From Clostridia bacterium (GTDB taxonomy: Bacteria; Bacillota; Clostridia; UBA1381; UMGS1253): a stretch of DNA of 6,880 nucleotides. Where the stretch lies: positions 1 to 6,880 of the forward strand of contig JAFQPV010000242.1 in the NCBI GenBank assembly GCA_017411585.1, in the 5' to 3' direction. Both the position numbers and the translations under genes were made by a program. The notes under the pieces are model-generated. The model saw only the letters and a program-made list of their open reading frames with translations. It ran no database searches and was not told where the DNA came from. This document shows positions 5,790 to 6,880 of the stretch, piece after piece; position 1 is the first letter of the stretch; every line of letters starts with the position of its first letter.

Positions 5790-5795
5790 CTCCTT
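5790..5795 (-). promoter_or_regulatory. Ribosome binding site deciding the araC-2 start
   Basis: AAGGAG on the minus strand, 8 nt before the ATG at 5781. A start at TTG 5811 would place this site inside the coding sequence. Confidence 0.75.
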
Positions 5796-5801
5796 TTCTC
5801 C

Positions 5802-5830
5802 AGTGTAGCAAAAAATCTGTAAATAAGCAA
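5802..5830 (-). promoter_or_regulatory. Candidate promoter of araC-2
   Basis: On the minus strand TTGCTT (5825-5830), a 17-nt spacer ending in TGC (extended -10) and TACACT (5802-5807). The start would fall near 5795, leaving only about 14 nt of leader and touching the ribosome binding site. The site is therefore plausible but marginal. The -35 abuts the first operator repeat at 5832. Confidence 0.35.
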
Positions 5831-5831
5831 G

Positions 5832-5872
5832 AAAATATGGTTTTTTTACATCAAAATATGGTTTTTTTACAT
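5832..5872 (+). promoter_or_regulatory. Two perfect 20-bp direct repeats, probable AraC-2 operator
   Basis: AAAATATGGTTTTTTTACAT occurs at 5832-5851 and again, identical, at 5853-5872, a 21-bp period (two helical turns). The second copy touches the -35 of the transporter promoter (5872-5877), and the first lies next to the araC-2 -35. This is the usual geometry for an AraC-family activator bound as a tandem dimer. A regulatory role is inferred from position and perfect identity. Confidence 0.6.
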
Positions 5873-5899
5873 TCACAAGCCCAACGGATATGCTATAAT
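5872..5899 (+). promoter_or_regulatory. Promoter of the EamA transporter operon
   Basis: TTCACA (5872-5877, 5 of 6 to consensus), a 16-nt spacer and a perfect TATAAT (5894-5899) with the extended TGC in front. The predicted start near 5906 leaves a leader of about 23 nt. Confidence 0.65.
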
Positions 5900-5928
5900 G
5901 AAGGTGATTTTATAAAGGATGGGTGTTT

Positions 5929-6810
5929 ATGGGCGCTTTAACACTGGGCATGTTGCTCACCGCAGGTTCGATTTTTACACATCAATTTGAATCTATGGTC
6001 GTGCGCCACTATGGGAAAAAGCACAGAAAAGGCGGCATTTTTTTCAATGCGATGGTTTGTCTGTTTGCCGTTGTATATTTATTGATTACCGACAAAGGCG
6101 GCTTTATGTGTCCAAACAAACTATGGGTATATGCTTTAACCAACGCCGCAGTGTATGCCATCGGCTTTTATGCCGGTTTTGCCGCTTTCAAAAGCGGCTC
6201 CTTCGGGCTGACAAAACTGTTTACCTCTTTTGGCATCCTTCTGCCGACGTTTTACGGCATTCTGTTTTTGAAAGAGCCCGCAAGCATATATACATACATT
6301 GCTTTGGCACTGATTACATTCTCTTTGTTTTTAATGAATTATCAAAAAAATGAGGATGCAAATCAAGAACGTATCACACTCAAATGGATTCTTTTCGTTT
6401 TGCTGACGATTTTATCCAATGCAGCGATTTCCATTCTCGGCAAAATCCAAACTGCCGCATTCGGTGATGCTTATACAAATGAGTTTTTAATCGTTACTTA
6501 CCTTGGCGCAACCGTCTTTTTGCTTATATTCTCGCTTTCTTTAGAGCGACATTCCTTAAAAGAGATCGCAAAGCCCGCCTTCTTTTGCGGTATGGGCGCA
6601 GGTCTTTTTAACGCCATAAGCAATCTACTTACACTGTTTGCGTATAATTACCTGCCAATTTCCTTTATTTCGCCATTTAAGAGCGGCATCGGTATTGTTT
6701 TGGGCTTTGCATTGGCGCGATTTCTCTACAAAGAAAGATTTTCCGCGCTGCAATATATCGGCGTTGGCATCGGTATCATCGCCGTGGTATTGATGAGTTT
6801 AAAATTCTAA
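5929..6810 (+). CDS. DMT superfamily (EamA-like) membrane transporter
   Basis: A 293-aa integral membrane protein with about ten hydrophobic segments (approximate residues 2-20, 38-54, 66-86, 92-113, 121-137, 152-171, 185-204, 216-237, 243-264, 274-290). This is the two-repeat, ten-helix plan and length of drug/metabolite transporters. The first repeat has the EamA-like ending FGILLPTFYGILFLKEP (101-117), and the second has the matching SPFKSGIGIVLGFALARFLYKE (248-269). Charged loops at 24-34 and 138-150 fit cytoplasmic sides. Substrate cannot be read from sequence; family members export or import amino acids, nucleosides, sugars or other metabolites. ATG 5929 is preferred to GTG 5923 because AAAGGA at 5914-5919 is 9 nt from the ATG but only 3 nt from the GTG. 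It is the first gene of a probable operon with the oxidoreductase at 6832. Confidence 0.87.
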   Translation: MGALTLGMLLTAGSIFTHQFESMVVRHYGKKHRKGGIFFNAMVCLFAVVYLLITDKGGFMCPNKLWVYALTNAAVYAIGFYAGFAAFKSGSFGLTKLFTSFGILLPTFYGILFLKEPASIYTYIALALITFSLFLMNYQKNEDANQERITLKWILFVLLTILSNAAISILGKIQTAAFGDAYTNEFLIVTYLGATVFLLIFSLSLERHSLKEIAKPAFFCGMGAGLFNAISNLLTLFAYNYLPISFISPFKSGIGIVLGFALARFLYKERFSALQYIGVGIGIIAVVLMSLKF

Positions 6811-6814
6811 TCCG

Positions 6815-6821
6815 AAAGGAG
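6815..6821 (+). promoter_or_regulatory. Ribosome binding site of the Gfo/Idh/MocA gene
   Basis: AAAGGAG in the 21-bp gap after the transporter stop, 10 nt before the ATG at 6832. No terminator or promoter separates the two genes, so they are probably co-transcribed. Confidence 0.75.
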
Positions 6822-6831
6822 AAATTATATT

Positions 6832-6880
6832 ATGAAAGAAATCAGACTTGGTGTGGTCGGTCTCGGCCACCGTGGCAGAG
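6832..6880 (+). CDS. Gfo/Idh/MocA family oxidoreductase, first 16 residues, cut by window edge
   Basis: The sixteen visible residues are MKEIRLGVVGLGHRGR. A beta strand followed by G.VGLG.RG at the very N-terminus is the dinucleotide-binding start of the Gfo/Idh/MocA family, NAD(P)-dependent dehydrogenases that act on sugars, inositol and related polyols. The rest lies beyond the window, so neither the substrate nor the catalytic lysine motif can be checked. Its tight spacing to the EamA-like transporter suggests that the transporter handles a substrate or product of this enzyme, which is inference. Confidence 0.72.
   Translation, partial: MKEIRLGVVGLGHRGR

Noticed and set aside
5782..5811. 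TTG at 5811 as start of araC-2
   Set aside because: It is a rare start codon without a ribosome binding site, and it would lie upstream of the predicted transcript start.
5832..5872. Tandem repeats considered as a CRISPR remnant
   Set aside because: There are only two copies separated by one base, with no spacer and no cas gene; their position between divergent promoters fits an operator.
5923..5928. GTG at 5923 as start of the transporter
   Set aside because: It is only 3 nt from AAAGGA; ATG 5929 has a normal 9-nt spacing.

Overview
The window looks like a chromosomal segment from an anaerobic Bacillota of class Clostridia, probably gut-associated and near Oscillospirales/Ruminococcaceae. 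The support is strong AAGGAG-type ribosome binding sites, moderate GC, AT-rich sigma-A-like promoters, an exported 'stalk' (copper amine oxidase N-like) protein typical of clostridia, a Gram-positive-type MnmM tRNA methyltransferase, and an intergenic hairpin repeat (TCATCCGTCA...CACCTTCTCC-loop-GGAGAAGG) that I recall as common in Oscillospirales genomes. The lineage is inference; no rRNA or other marker gene is present.

Left part, minus strand. The 5' portion of a ureidoglycolate-lyase-like gene runs off the left edge. About 450 bp without a credible gene follows. It holds a candidate promoter, a 43-bp hairpin resembling two IS3-family (IS150-group) ends joined together, a composite REP/MITE-like palindromic repeat, and a rho-independent terminator. 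Next come an exported protein with two stalk domains, with its own promoter, and an ADP-ribosylglycohydrolase-family protein with a C-terminal extension.

Middle. The ADP-ribosylglycohydrolase gene is divergent from an AraC-family regulator (araC-1) on the plus strand. Their promoters share one palindromic -10 region, and a 22-bp-period direct repeat overlaps the -35 of the hydrolase promoter and the start of the regulator transcript. AraC-1 ends in the middle of its second helix-turn-helix. mnmM follows after 12 bp and is probably translationally coupled to it.

Right part. A second, complete AraC-family regulator (araC-2, minus strand) converges on mnmM through a shared bidirectional terminator that overlaps the end of its coding sequence. 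It is divergent from a ten-TM DMT/EamA-family transporter, followed after 21 bp by the start of a Gfo/Idh/MocA oxidoreductase. Two perfect 20-bp direct repeats at 21-bp period lie between them, directly against the transporter's -35.

Overall logic (inference): two AraC 'divergons' sit back to back around mnmM, each regulator facing its probable target and each with a tandem operator placed as for a class II activator. The substrates are unknown; the Gfo/Idh oxidoreductase and ADP-ribosylglycohydrolase suggest sugar, polyol or nucleoside-type compounds. I see no CRISPR array, defence system, RNA gene or intact mobile element. The most notable unexplained signals are the two operator arrays, the shared -10 and the truncated AraC.
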